From: Syncephalis fuscata
Lineage: Eukaryota; Zoopagomycota; Zoopagomycetes; Zoopagales; Piptocephalidaceae
DNA: 64,000 nucleotides
Assembly (NCBI GenBank): GCA_025786725.1
Contig: JAHLTZ010000015.1
Coordinates: 310,001 to 374,000, forward strand
Direction of reading: 5' to 3'
Shown: positions 1 through 13,163 of the stretch, one piece after another
How the letters are laid out: every line of letters starts with the position of its first letter
How positions within the stretch are numbered: position 1 is the stretch's first letter
Program-made: the position numbers and the translations under genes
The notes under the pieces: model-generated
Databases searched by the model: none
What the model saw: only the letters and a program-made list of their open reading frames with translations
What the model was told of the DNA's origin: nothing

Positions 1-916
1 CACAACCTATTAGCAATTTAGTCTTCTACACGTTAAATACATATGTTTCACTGACTTCCAATAGCGATTTGACGGTCAATTTAATTGCATCCTCGCTTGA
101 CATGTCTTCTTGATGATTCTTTTCCAAAAATTCACGTACTGTCTTTGAGCTACGACCAATAGCATTGGCCTAAATCAATGCGATTTATTAATGTTTATTA
201 TTAGTATATATTTTATTAGTATACATACCTTCCAAGCAGAATAGGTACCGGCTGGATCTGTCTGGTAAAGACGTGGCTGTCCATCAAGATCAAACCAATA
301 ATAAGTGTTGAAATACCAAATGGACGTACACCACCACGCTGTGTATATTTCTATTATTATTATTGTTAATTAATTAATTAATTAGTTTTATTCCATTAAA
401 TCATTGCTATGTAATTGCATTTATTATCATGCCAATTTACCTGTTGAATACCGGCTATATAACGTGAAATATACTCAATGAAACTGGGTCTTCAACTGTC
501 AAACGATGACTTTGGCACTCAACTCGTGCACGATCGACTAGAATACGCGCATCTGCCGTTAATCCTACAACAAATAGTAAGCATTTATTATACATTTTAT
601 TATTGTTTTAATTACTTACCAGCAAATGCCAAGCATACATGGTCATCTAGCTGATAAATCTTGCGCACAGTACGAGGTTCCTGCAATTGAAGAGCCGATT
701 TTTTCTCTACGCCTAACACGACTGCATCCTTGCCACGAACACCAACCTATTATTGTATTGCACACAACAGCTCGTCATCAATACGATTAGATGATGCGAT
801 AGAAATGTACTAACTGCAGTTGTGCCTTTGCGCACCGCTTCCATAGCATACTCCACTTGGAAGAGATGGCCATCAGGCGAGAAGACGGTAAGTGCACGGT
901 CGTATCCACTGGCCAT
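1..916 (-). CDS. PRE6: 20S proteasome subunit alpha type 4, 3' end cut by window edge
   Basis: This is an alpha ring subunit of the 20S proteasome, which helps form the gated entry ring in cytosol and nucleus. The start ATG is at 914-916. The protein opens with the alpha-subunit signature ([20 protein letters not shown]), followed across exons by [52 protein letters not shown] and REFLEKN. These fit PSMA7/Pre6 best. Exons run about 916-815, 746-620, 564-441, 350-229, 170-56 and 6-1, with introns GTTAGT, GTAAGT, GTAAAT, GTATGT and GTCAGT. Two one-base losses break the frame, near 478-486 (expected E-Y-I-S-R) and near 290-296 (expected D-L-D-G). Both sit in T runs on the coding strand and look like sequencing errors. 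The C-terminal tail lies outside the window. The gene is head-to-head with ubiquitin-S27a. Confidence 0.93.
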
Positions 917-2220
<1,304 letters not shown>

Positions 2221-2599
2221 AGCGAGAGTAGCACAGCAAGGCATTGGACATGTGTCCATTCTTGTAGATTTGACGGCTAACGGTAGCAGTGCATATCTGC
2301 AATATCTGGTTATGTTCAAATAAACAGAAACTATATTCTACCACATTTGTGTATTATAATTTAATTAATCAGTTATTAATTGTGTGTAATAATAATAATA
2401 ATAGTAATAAAAAATATATTTATAATTTATGCACACTGTAATTTGAAATGTAAAATATTTTTGAATAAAAAAAAGAAAAAATTATCTTTGCCTACTAGAT
2501 CGCTGTCTCGTCTTTACGGATTCCATTGGTTCTTTGTAGCAGTGAACCTACTTTTATTTCTATTTTATTACTGCTATTATTAGTAATACACTAACGAGT
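2221..2599. other. Intergenic, S27a terminator side and ERB1 promoter
   Basis: AT-rich spacer between two genes on the same strand, with poly(A)-like AATAAA near 2321 and TAATAATAATAA microsatellite bases around 2390. An open frame at 2380-2583 is low-complexity and has no recognisable content. Confidence 0.4.
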
Positions 2600-5343
2600 A
2601 TGGCAAAAAAGAAGACAAACACGACAGCCAAGACACCAGCTACAGCTGTTGCTGCGGTGAAAAAGCCGGTAAAAGCAGCAAAGAAGGCTGAAGTTGTACC
2701 CGACGCGGTAATGACAACGACCGTAACTATGGCCAGCGATGTGCCAGTTGCTGAAAAGGCACAAGAAACTGCAGCACGTCGTAAGCGAGGCCGTGAACAA
2801 TCTGCAGCACGTAATAAGTTTCTAGAACAAGATGAGGAGCTGGCTCAAGGTATATTTGGCTCAGCAGTTGGTTTGGATATGAATTCGGACGAAGAAGAAG
2901 AGCTTGAGGAGGAAGAAGAGGATCAGAATGACGCAGATGCCAATGAAGCTGACGATGCTAGTAGTGAAGCTGCTGCCGATTCAGACGACGAAACAGATAG
3001 TGAGGCTGGTTTCTACGAAGGCAGTGAAGACGATGAAGACGATGATGATGATGACAAAGTAAAAGATAACGACAACGATGAATTAACACCGCCAGGTTTG
3101 GATCCAGCTTTAAATCCACTACGTGGTGTTATTTGGCCAGAAATAGATGCTGTACCGGATAGTGATTCAGAAACCGAACAAGCTGGCTTAAATACAGTTG
3201 GTAAAATTCCAATGGAATGGTACAAGGATATGCCGCATATTGGCTATGACTTGGACGGCAAGCCAATTATGAAATCGGGCGTGTCAGATGAACTTGACAA
3301 GTTTCTGGCCAATGTTGACGATCCTAATACGTGGAAGACGGTACGAGATGAACTTGAACAGCAAGATGTAGTTCTATCGCCAGAAGATCTTGAGGTTATT
3401 CAGCGTATGCAACAAGGACACTTTCCTGATGCCAACTACAATCCATACGAGGTAAGTTGCAACTAATATAACTATTCTATTTGATACTTATGCCATTAAT
3501 TAGCCATTGGTCGAGTTCTTTTCGAGTAAAACAAGTATTATGCCAGTAACAGGCCGTGATGAGCCAAAACAACGATTTATTCGGTCCAAATGGGAAGCAC
3601 AGCGTATTATGCAACTAGTACGCTACATTAGACACGGTGTTATTCGTCGTGATAAGCATAAGGTAGTGCCACCACGCTTCTTTGATTTATGGACCGATGC
3701 ACCAGAAGAAGCCACTGGACATCAGCCACAGCATTTACCAGCACCTAAATTGGCATTACCTGGCAATGAAGAGTCGTATAATCCACCTGAAGAATACTTG
3801 CCGAATGAAAAGGAACGCAAAACATTTGAACGAACTGAACCAAGCGAAAGAAAGCAGCAATGGCTGCCACAAAAATTCTCTGCATTGCGACATGTACCTG
3901 CTTATGAACATTTTATTCAAGAGCGATTCGAACGTTGTCTTGATCTTTATCTTGCTCCTCGTGCTCGTAAAAATCGTATTGATGTTGATCCAGAGTCGCT
4001 TATTCCACAGCTGCCCGATCCAAAGGATTTGGAGCCATTCCCTACTCGCACATCAATTATTTATAATGGTCATGAAGGCCGTATTCGTGGCTTTTCGTTG
4101 GATGCATCCGGCCAATGGATGGTATCAGGATCTGACGATAAGACGGCACGGCTTTGGGAAGTGGCTACCGGTCGTTGTATGGCCGTTTGGCAGCTTAATG
4201 AGATTGTGGAACATGTAGCTTGGAATCCAAGTCGCGATATTTCCCTATTGAGTGTTGCAGCGTAAGTTGATATTTAATATTTACTAAATTAACTAATTGC
4301 TAACTTTCTTTTAGTGGTAATAAAGTATTTCTAATCTGTCCTAAACAGCTTTGGGATAGTGAACGTCAATTAAATACGCAAAACTTAATTTCAACTGGAT
4401 TTGCACAAGCTGCTGCTATCGATTCTGATGAAAGTAAGTATATAATTAGTTTATTACCAACTTGTAGTTAATCAACAATTATGTTATAGTACTTGCTTGT
4501 CGATGGGATAAACCAAATAATGAGCAAGCAAGTCAAGGTATTTTGGCAGTTTTAGTTCATCAAAGGGTAAGTTTATTGGCGTATTAATTATTTAAATAGC
4601 GATGTTACTAATACTAATTAATATTTATTTGTTTGTAATTAATAGGATGTAAAACAAATTGCCTGGCATCGCAAGGGCGACTATTTCTCCACTATTCAGC
4701 CAGAAGGTATACAGCTATTTATACAAATGATTAACTACTAACTACTCACTGCCAATTACCACTTATAGAGGTCGATGCTCCTGTGCTTATTCATCAACTG
4801 GCCAAACAGCAAACACAGCGACCATTCCGACGCACCAAAGGTGTTATTCAACGCGTTTCATTTCATCCAACAAAGCCACTTTTCTTTGTGGCTACACAAC
4901 GCTACGTTCGTATCTACAACTTGCAGAAACAAGCCTTGGTCAAGGCGCTGCAATCGAACGTCAAATGGATCTCCAGTATGGATATTCATCCACAGGGCGA
5001 CAATCTGCTTATTGGCAGTTACGACAAACGCGTCTGCTGGTTCGACCTTGATTTGTCAGCACGTCCTTACCGTACACTTCGCTACCACAAACAAGCAGTA
5101 CGTGGTGTGGCTTACCATCATCGCTATCCGCTATTCGCCAGCTGTGGTGACGATGGTAATCTTCATATCTTCCACGGTATGGTGTACAATGATTTCTTGC
5201 AGAATCCACTTATTGTACCTGTACAAATTCTGCGTGGACATAAGGTCGAAGAAAGTCTTGGCGTGTTGGCATGTCAGTTCCATCCTACACAGCCATGGCT
5301 CGTCTCGGCCGGTGCCGATGCTACATTGCGTTTATGGTGTTAG
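2600..5343 (+). CDS. ERB1: Ribosome biogenesis protein ERB1/BOP1
   Basis: A nucleolar WD40 protein of the PeBoW (Nop7-Erb1-Ytm1) complex, needed for 27S pre-rRNA processing and 60S assembly. Six exons (2600-3451, 3504-4261, 4315-4433, 4490-4566, 4646-4706, 4769-5343) join in frame to about 813 residues, a normal length for the family. The first 40 residues are rich in Lys, Ala and Thr; residues about 90-160 are strongly acidic. The BOP1 N-terminal domain follows ([20 protein letters not shown], then [12 protein letters not shown] and [20 protein letters not shown]). WD40 repeats start near [15 protein letters not shown] and end with [12 protein letters not shown] just before the stop, as expected for the C-terminal propeller. 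No frame problem was seen. Confidence 0.95.
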
Positions 5344-5933
5344 TTGTGCACTATTTTCCGTCGAGAATAGACATGTTAAGAGAGTATTGCGTTGATTAAA
5401 ATTTTACTTGAAATAATCATACTATCATATAATAATAGCAGTAATATCAGCAATAAATGGTAAATGGGATGTAGTTGGTTGATTATGAGGGAAAGAGATG
5501 ATGGTTGGTATATGTTACAAGAAAAGAAAATCACGAATAGGTGAATATTCTTTTTTTGGTGTTGGAGTCGTTGAAAATGTACTGGTGGTTAGATAGATAG
5601 AGATAGATGGATAGAGAAACGGAAAATGTAGCATCTAGTGCCACATAGACACACGCGCACATACACAAGTATTGCTGTTTCCATTAAACATCCTAAACAA
5701 AATGAGACATTAAGCCACACCTGTCCACAAACAACAAAGCGAGAAAACAAACCAACCAACCAGCAAACGGGCTAGTTAGTCAACTAATTGGCCGTTAACT
5801 GGCTGGCTAGCTGGCTAGTAAGCAAAAAGAAAATAGAATAGGAAAAGGACTGGCATCGTGCACACAAGGGCAACGAGCTACGTGTCCTAATCCAACGTCA
5901 TTAATACGTTAAAATATCTCGATGCTACTCAGA
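5344..5933. other. Intergenic between convergent ERB1 and the zinc-finger gene
   Basis: A convergent spacer with GATAGATAGAGATAGATGGATAGA-like simple sequence around 5590-5620 and repeated CTAG/GGCTGG tracts near 5770-5820. No gene was seen. It should hold both 3' UTRs. Confidence 0.4.
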
Positions 5934-7088
5934 TTAAATAGCAGCCTCTATTTCGTTTAACCGGTCATCTTCCGGATAAGTCATATCGTGCATAGGATGA
6001 AGATAGGGATCATATGTAACAGATGATCTGGTTGTTGCATGCCTAATAGAGCGTGGGCCGCCTAAGATTAAATAAAATAAAATAATAAAATAAATAATAA
6101 AATAAAAAATTAATACATTAAATAAGACTGTCTATTCATGATCTACAATTATTTCATACCTCCATCATTTGTACTTGTTGTCGACGAGGTAAACCAAATT
6201 GTACGGCAAATAACCAGCTTGGATGGTGTTCCCATCGATGCTATAATTACTAAGAATTAGCAGATATTATGCTAATTTATCTAAAAAAATTACCGTTACT
6301 AGTGGTGCCCGATTAATATATTTTTTGCCACAAAATTCACATCGAAAACTAGCATTTCTAGGTGCTCGTCCCGATAATGCAAATTTCATTTGGCCCGAAC
6401 CAGCCAAACCGATGGACTGTGCGCCATATGACTCGTGTTGCAAATGAAGTTGCTGAGCATGTAGGCTATGGCCATGGCCATTGGTATTTTTATTGTCATC
6501 AATATGACCAACATCATTACTGTCGTCAATTAGCATATAGGCATTGGCCAACACAGTATCAGTCGTATCGTCGTCGACCAAGTCGGTTGAAAGTGACGAC
6601 TTGATCGTGGATCGTCTGGGTCGTCGAGGGGATGACGGCGACGACGATACGTGGATTTCGACTGATATTGCCGTGGGCATTGGTTCATGCATTTCTAGTG
6701 GTGTAGGCAATGCTACATCGTCGGCTGAGTAGGGTGGTGTCGTGTCGGATTCATTTGAAGATGCTACAATATCAAAGCTATCAGCTATAGATACTGTAGC
6801 ATCGGTATCTTCGTCAAAACTATCCATACCGGCAAAGACAGATGCACCCATAATATCTCTTGAGTTGCGAGGTCGTCGTGCGCGATTAAATGGATAATGG
6901 TTTGGTGCGTCCTTGCGTTTACGAAGACCGGAGCGGTGTGATTCGGCAGCGGCAGCCGTATCAGTGCTGGCGGCCAACGCTTTTAGTAGCCGTTCTCGGT
7001 CGCTACCAACGTCTTCTTCGCTTTCTGGTGGTGGTGTAGGACTAACAACGCCGGGGGACTGGACGAGTAGCAGCGTTTCTTGTGTCAT
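5934..7088 (-). CDS. C2H2 zinc-finger protein with C-terminal single finger
   Basis: A likely nuclear regulator. Exon 1 (7088-6294) encodes a long, low-complexity N-terminal part rich in Ser, Asp and Thr with RKRKD and RRPRR basic clusters. Its end and exon 2 (6240-6160) make one finger, CEFCGKKYINRAPLVTHRWEHH, of C-x2-C-x12-H-x(3-4)-H form. This is followed by PSW and RRQQVQMMEAA. A single finger followed by a QQVQ-x2-EAA helix matches a group of fungal proteins known to me only by sequence. Exon 3 begins at 6061. In the spliced frame it stops at 5981, but a one-base shift near 6010 would continue to 5934 (DPYLHPMHDMTYPEDD). Given similar losses elsewhere in the window, the longer end is plausible. 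Target and role are unknown. Confidence 0.7.
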
Positions 7089-8196
7089 GCCGTATTTTAT
7101 GGCAATCGTTTTTAAAAAAAGTGAATATGTAAAATAATGTGGTTGCGGAGCTGAATTGCAAACGGATAGCCAAATATAATAATATAATTATTGTAATTAT
7201 CGTAGCAATAATAAAATATTTCAAATTATTATTTAGCAGGCGCCAGTGAGTGCCCACAACCAAGGCCAATAGAAAAACAAAAATAACAGCTTTTCAAGAG
7301 AGAGTAGCAGATTTTTTAAAATAAAATACGAGTCTACGTGGAAATTGTTGTGTTGTAGGCAAACTAGTATTTTTTGGAGGAATTTCAACGGTTACCGACA
7401 AATATGCCGGCTTGTAGGCTGTCGTGTAGACGTATGCAAAGATACACAAAGGGTAATATGAACGTCTAAGGAGGCAAAACGGTTCGGCGCTGTAGCAGTG
7501 TCAAACCAGTGTCTATCGGATAGAAGAAGTCGCGCTAATTCAAGAGAGATGTGGCTGTAGTAAGAGTAATTGCCAAGGTTTAAAAATGAACCGCGTGAAA
7601 AGACCAAGTTGCAAAAACGAAAACCATGAATTATCAAGTAATTTAAGAAACTATTTTAACACCACGCGGTGTGTATTCAATGTTACTAATTATTGTAATT
7701 CTATATATAACGCCACTAATTACTATGGTTATCCTTGTCTTAGAGATTAAACAGTATGACAATTAAGTGTAATAGTGCTTTTTATAAAGCTTATTCGCTT
7801 TTTCTACACCCAACGTGTATATTGTGTAAGCCATGTATATTTGTTATTTACAGATTTTATTTTGCTCTATTTATAAATAAATTTACGTGTTTATAATTCA
7901 TATAAATGTGAATTGTTTGTAAAATGAGAATAATTAATACATTTACTATTTCAATATATATTTACAACATTATTATACATTAACGTAATTCATAAAGTAA
8001 CAGACAACTTTGATCTATTTGTATATAGCGTGTGTATTTGTGTTTTATTGATGCAACTATCAAGGCCTAGCAATTATATAGACGGCAAAGACCGACGACA
8101 TCACATGTTGATGCAACAAATCAGCAATGCTCACACTTGTCCTAGAGCTAGAAAGAAAGAGTGAGGAGGCAAAGTGGGCTTTGGCTGTTTACGCTT
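7089..8196. other. Intergenic, zinc-finger gene promoter and EGD2 3' region
   Basis: About 1.1 kb without a supported gene. It is AT-rich from 7640 to 8060. Short open frames at 7042-7269 and 7392-7637 lack recognisable content. The part nearest 7088 should be the zinc-finger gene promoter. Confidence 0.4.
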
Positions 8197-8952
8197 TTAC
8201 ATAGTCAATTCCTATCAATTAATAAATGGAAAATATTCGTTAATTAGTGTCGTATATTTAAACTTAATTATAAATAATTAAACTTACCATAATGGCATTG
8301 ACAATGTCGTTGTCATTGTTCTTAAGCGCCTTGACGGCCTTGTTGCGAGACACGCCAGTCTGTTCCATGACTAGCTTGATGTCCTTATCCTCAACACCGG
8401 TAGCATCGACTTCCTCCTCATCAGCGTCATCTGGAGTACCTTCCAAAGCGGGGGCGTCCTGGGCAGCTTCCTGGGCCATGCGCATCTGCTCAGCGGCCAT
8501 AGCCTGGGCCTGGGCGTTCATATCTTCGACCTTGGTCTCACCGAAGACGATGTAGGTGTCGGAGTTGACGCTCTTGTAAACATCAGGGCGAGAGACAACA
8601 AAGTGAATCTGGACGATGATTAAAACAAAACATTATATTAATAAACGTAAATAATTTGGTGCATCAATTATATACTCTGTAGTATTTTCTCTAATATACC
8701 CATTCCTTGCTAGCAAATACTTACGTTGCGTTGACGGCGAAGGACAACACGGGTAATACCTGGAACTGGCTTCAAACCGAGCTTGGCCATAGCCTTGCGG
8801 GCTTTCTTCTCGCCACGGTTTTGTACGTGGCGGTGACCAGCATGATCGTGGTCGTGCTCGTGGTCGTGCTCCTCGGCCGACTCGTGGTCGCTGGTCACCT
8901 CTTCGATGGTGGCCTCCTGGACCTCAACCTGCTTTTGTTCAACTTCGGTCAT
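8197..8952 (-). CDS. EGD2: Nascent polypeptide-associated complex subunit alpha
   Basis: The alpha subunit of NAC, which binds nascent chains at the ribosome exit tunnel as a heterodimer with NAC beta. Three exons (8952-8725, 8608-8288, 8211-8197) give 187 residues. An acidic, His/Asp-rich N-terminus ([15 protein letters not shown]) precedes the NAC domain: [21 protein letters not shown], then [13 protein letters not shown] and [12 protein letters not shown]. The C-terminal UBA domain is [20 protein letters not shown], ending [12 protein letters not shown]. The last exon is only 15 nt (E-L-T-M-stop), with acceptor TTGATAG and a CACTAAT branch site upstream. It is assigned because this ending is typical of the family. 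Confidence 0.95.
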
Positions 8953-10598
8953 AGTCTAAGTCGAAGAATCCCGAGCAATGATGCAGCAGCAATAATAATG
9001 ATATAATAATATAATAATATAACAATAATAACAAATGGTAAGTCACAGTAAACTACTCATATATCTATTATATTCCATATCGAACGATAATAACAAGTCC
9101 AACAATACATTACATACAAAAGATAGATGTAAAGTATAGGTTGTATATATTAACAGCGATTGTAATAATAACAATAAACTGATAATAACATTCCGCTTTA
9201 CACGTACACTATCTATTGTTATTTAGCTACATTATTAAAAGTTAAGTAGCAATTCTGTAATGTCTTAGTCTTCATCAGGATAAAGTCAGTTTCCTGTGTT
9301 GACAACACGTCATCTATCCACCTCTCTCTCTCTCTATCTAATAGTATCATTCTGGTTTATAGATTGTTGCTTATCTGCTCATTTATCCATCCATCCATCC
9401 ATCTGTCTATCTCTACTCTTCCTTTGTATCTTCACCACCCCGATAGATTCTACTCACAACAGATGAAATGTCGGCTTATAATAAAGAGACAAACGGTGTG
9501 GATGAGCGTTGGTGGGCGCGAATGATGGATTGTCCGTGTCGATGTGCACGCCATCACTCGTCCCATCAATCCACACACACACACACACACAAATTTAATA
9601 ATTAGAATTATCATTGTCAATGATAGTATATAATGACTGTGCAAGTTATTTACTATTATATTCCATCAAGCCAGACATTTGTTGTATTTTATCAGTACTA
9701 ATAGCATTATTAAATATAAAATAATCAATTGCAGTAGCTATTATAAAAGTCATTGGCTTGTTCTTCAATTGTATATTATAGCTATCCATAGTAAACTTAC
9801 GTATAGTTAATTATTTAAATTGATCCTTTTCTACACATGTATAATTTTACTTTTGAATAATGTATAACATTTAGCAGAAATAATCCTTAGTTAAAAATAC
9901 TGTTACATTTTAATAATATTAATATAGTACTATTAAGTATATTTATAAAAATGAATTAACATTTTTTGTAATTATTGATAGTTGCAACTGTTTATAAATA
10001 GATAAAAGTATTCAAGTAAATCCACTTGTTCATAAGTTATAAAATATTAATATTAAAGCGTAAATAATAAGTAAATTTAATAACACTCCTATTGCAACGT
10101 AACACTGTTAATGGTTCTTTAATATTATACAAAGAAATGTGTAGTCACGGCACATACTCACAACAGAATACTGCCACTTAGTGTATAGTTAAACAGCAAT
10201 TATTGTGACACATAGCAAGCAATAAACAAAAGAACGAGTAAAAATCAGATGTACGTCATGACAGAATGAAATAAAAAAATACCAATGTTTTCGTTCCATT
10301 GATTGTAGCATACAAATGAAGCAGTATCAAAATAAAGGAATACATTATTCGCTATTGTTGTTGTAATTGTAGTGGGTGTGGTTATTTTAGTATTCAATAT
10401 ACGACCATATTCTATGTTGCCACCTTATTAGCAGTGCTAGTATCTAGCTATAGAATATAATCAATAATGGTGACGACGATTTAGGCCGAGATGTAATTCC
10501 AGTTAAACAAGAATAGTTTTTTTCAATCATTTGTCATTAATATCTAATGGTACATCATTTAAATTCGCTTGTTTTACGTTTCTCTCTCTCTCCTGTCT
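8953..10598. other. Intergenic, EGD2 promoter and J-protein 3' region
   Basis: 1.6 kb of AT-rich DNA with simple-sequence tracts, including TATAATAATATAATAATATAA near 9000, CTCTCTCTCTCTATCTA near 9323, and a (CA)n tract at 9572-9591. No coding signal was seen on either strand. Confidence 0.4.
9572..9591. repeat. (CA)n microsatellite
   Basis: A perfect dinucleotide CA run of ten units in intergenic DNA. Confidence 0.9.
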
Positions 10599-12135
10599 TT
10601 AGCCAAACCATGAACGTCGCTTGACCCATCCATTTAAATTGGAAATGCCATTTTCCGACGTCTCTAGAAAGCCTGTAACACCGCCGAGAACATTGGTGAA
10701 TTGCTGGTTCATGATTTGACGGTCCGTGACGTGCGTGTTCATTTTGATAGGAATTGCCAGGAAGACACGTGTCATTTGAATGGTAAGTCGTAGTCGACCT
10801 AGTACATCGAAATAAGATAGTGAACGTAATTCTTGTTGGATTTCGTAAAGCCGCATAACTTCAAACTTGGCTACACTTAGATATTGGCCGGCCACTGTAA
10901 AATGTAATGCAATGGAAATGATTAGAAGATATAATAGCAGGATAAATAACGGTGTTCAATGATTTACTACGTACCAAGAGCAACATCACGAATTTGGTGG
11001 AAAAAACGACGAGCCGAGTCTTTGTTAATGGCCAGTTCGGGGTTTTGTGAATTTAAGAATTCTATAGCACAAATCATGTGTGTTAAATGATGATTGTTAT
11101 ATAGAATACGCTACAATACTTACCAACAATCTGTAATAGATTATCAAAGTCACCGGCCATAAATTCGGAAAAGAACTAAATAACAAACGGGTACATAGTT
11201 AGTAGCTATTTATCGATAATAAATACTGCTGCTTACTTGAGCCAAAGCGTTAGATAGTGTCTCTTCGCTGTTATGTGAATGATAACGACGGCCACTAACG
11301 TCGTAGTCTCGTCGACGTGATGGGTTGGATAACGTTTCGTATGCAGAGGAAAGTTCTATAGAATACCAAAATACAAGTTTAGCCAAAAATGCTAATTATG
11401 CTTAATATTGTATCAACTTACTCTGAAAAGCTTGTGTAGATGACTCGCTGTTGCGCATCTTATCCGGATGAATAACCCGACTTCTCTATTGGCAATACAT
11501 GGTAAGTATGGCACATCAAATAAACTATATCTTTATTGTATTGTACAGGTAGTATACTTACCGAAATATAGGCACGGCGAATTTCATTTTGTGCACAGCT
11601 ACGCTCCAAGCCAAGAATCTGATAAAAGTCATTCTCAGCAAGGATTTGCTCGACCATGGCTATGCGATCTTCCATTTCGATACGACCACCAGCATCGTAG
11701 CTACTGGTAGCTGTCTCGGTTGGCTGCTTAGTAGTAGTCGAGGCCGTTGCATCGGTGCCTGTATATAAAAATAGATACAAAAAACGTGTTATTAGTCAAC
11801 TGAATAAATATGGTTACATCACTCCATAACCGGCCACTACATCACATCCACACAATGCACGCACCGCCTTCCATGTTGGGAAAGGTAGTTGACGAGGCTG
11901 ACGTAGAGTCATCAGCATTGGTAGTGGTGCGGTAATCGCCGTCGACAGGACTGTCGTGTTTAAGAGTGCTATCGTTCGTACCAGTAGTAGCCGTGGCAGC
12001 CGCGGACGAGTCGTAGGTGGTCGGAGCGTTGCCGGAACGCTGGTCATCGGAAAACAAACCGCCAAAACGGAAAAAGGACGTCATACTAAAGACATCAAAC
12101 GGGCTGTATGTTGCAGTAGGGCCGTGGGCAGACAT
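10599..12135 (-). CDS. Fungal J-domain (DnaJ) protein
   Basis: A Hsp70 co-chaperone candidate of 361 residues from seven exons (12135-11865, 11758-11562, 11485-11422, 11355-11237, 11175-11124, 11061-10975, 10894-10599), all in frame. Residues 1-115 are low-complexity (Ser, Thr, Asp). The J domain follows: DFYQILGLERSCAQNEIRRAY, then RSRVIHPDKMRN with the catalytic HPD, then KLSSAYETLSNPSRRRDYD. After it comes a helical C-terminal region (EFMAGDFDNLLQIVEFLNSQ; RRFFHQIRDVALVAGQYLSV; KFEVMRLYEIQQELRSLSYF). It resembles a family of J proteins I know from basidiomycetes whose function is not established. There is no Gly/Phe-rich or Cys-rich zinc region, so it is a class C J protein. No membrane segment was seen. 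Confidence 0.82.
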
Positions 12136-13129
12136 CGATTGTAATAGCGCAGCGACAGAAATCAGTTAAAAAGATAATCGTCAGTAAACGTCAAAATGAA
12201 CGTAAAAGCAAAGCTAGCGTTTTCTTGAAGTGCAAATGCGTAGCAGATAAGCAGTAAATGCAAGCGAAAAAAGTAAATAGTCTACTTTAATCGTTCGGAC
12301 AAAAGATGGCGCGACTTAATATAGCGGCTCACGGAGTAAATGGCAAGCCAAGGGCTGCCAATTATACAATTTTCCGCTTGTTTCATCAACGTGGCAGGAC
12401 ATGGAAAAATGCGATCCATTTTGCCATGTTGGTTGGAAACAGCACTTAACTGCATAATCACATGCCAGAAAAAGATAGGAAAGGCGACGGAGACAGCTTT
12501 GTCATTTGAAGAAAAAGTGTGGATGCCTGCAAGTTAAGGCAAAGCGCGTTACATCTGTGAAAAAAACAAGGCAAATTTGCTATTATTTGTAACTATCGTA
12601 GTTCAGATAACTACAGAAGTGCGTCAGAAAACGGGCACGGAAAAGAACAAGGCAGAGCACACCAATAAATGGATTTTGCCAGCAATAGCAACCGAAAATG
12701 CATGTAAGTAGGAGATACACGTGGAACCAACAGCAAACACTTGTAAATCGATTGCATATGCATACTAGTGCGGTAAATAAGAATGTAAAAGCGGTATGAA
12801 AATAAATAGTATGGTTGAAATTGAATGTGATAAATATAGCGTATAAATTATTGGGACTTTTTATGCCAATACAATCAAAGTAAGCAGAATAGCAATAGTC
12901 GAAACTATTAAAAAGAAAGATTGGCCATAGGCGTGTATAACCTTATGTGCAACCGTATTAATAACGATGTTAATAGTAACGATAGAATGTGCATAAGGCA
13001 GCGCAACATATCATTAGCACCTTTGATCAATTTAATTAATAATTAGTCAGTTTGCATATGACTTATTTGATCCCATCAAGACTGTATAATAAACAAAAAA
13101 TGGTGTATATACATAAATTAATGTATACA

Positions 13130-13163
13130 ATAATAATAATAATAATAATGATAATAATAATAA
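13130..13163. repeat. (TAA)n microsatellite
   Basis: A nearly perfect trinucleotide TAA run, interrupted once by TGA. Confidence 0.85.

Noticed and set aside
12306-12449. 47-codon open frame with basic composition upstream of the J-protein gene
   Set aside because: It has an ATG and a plausible sequence but no splice or homology support, and it lies in a region expected to be a promoter. Too short to credit.
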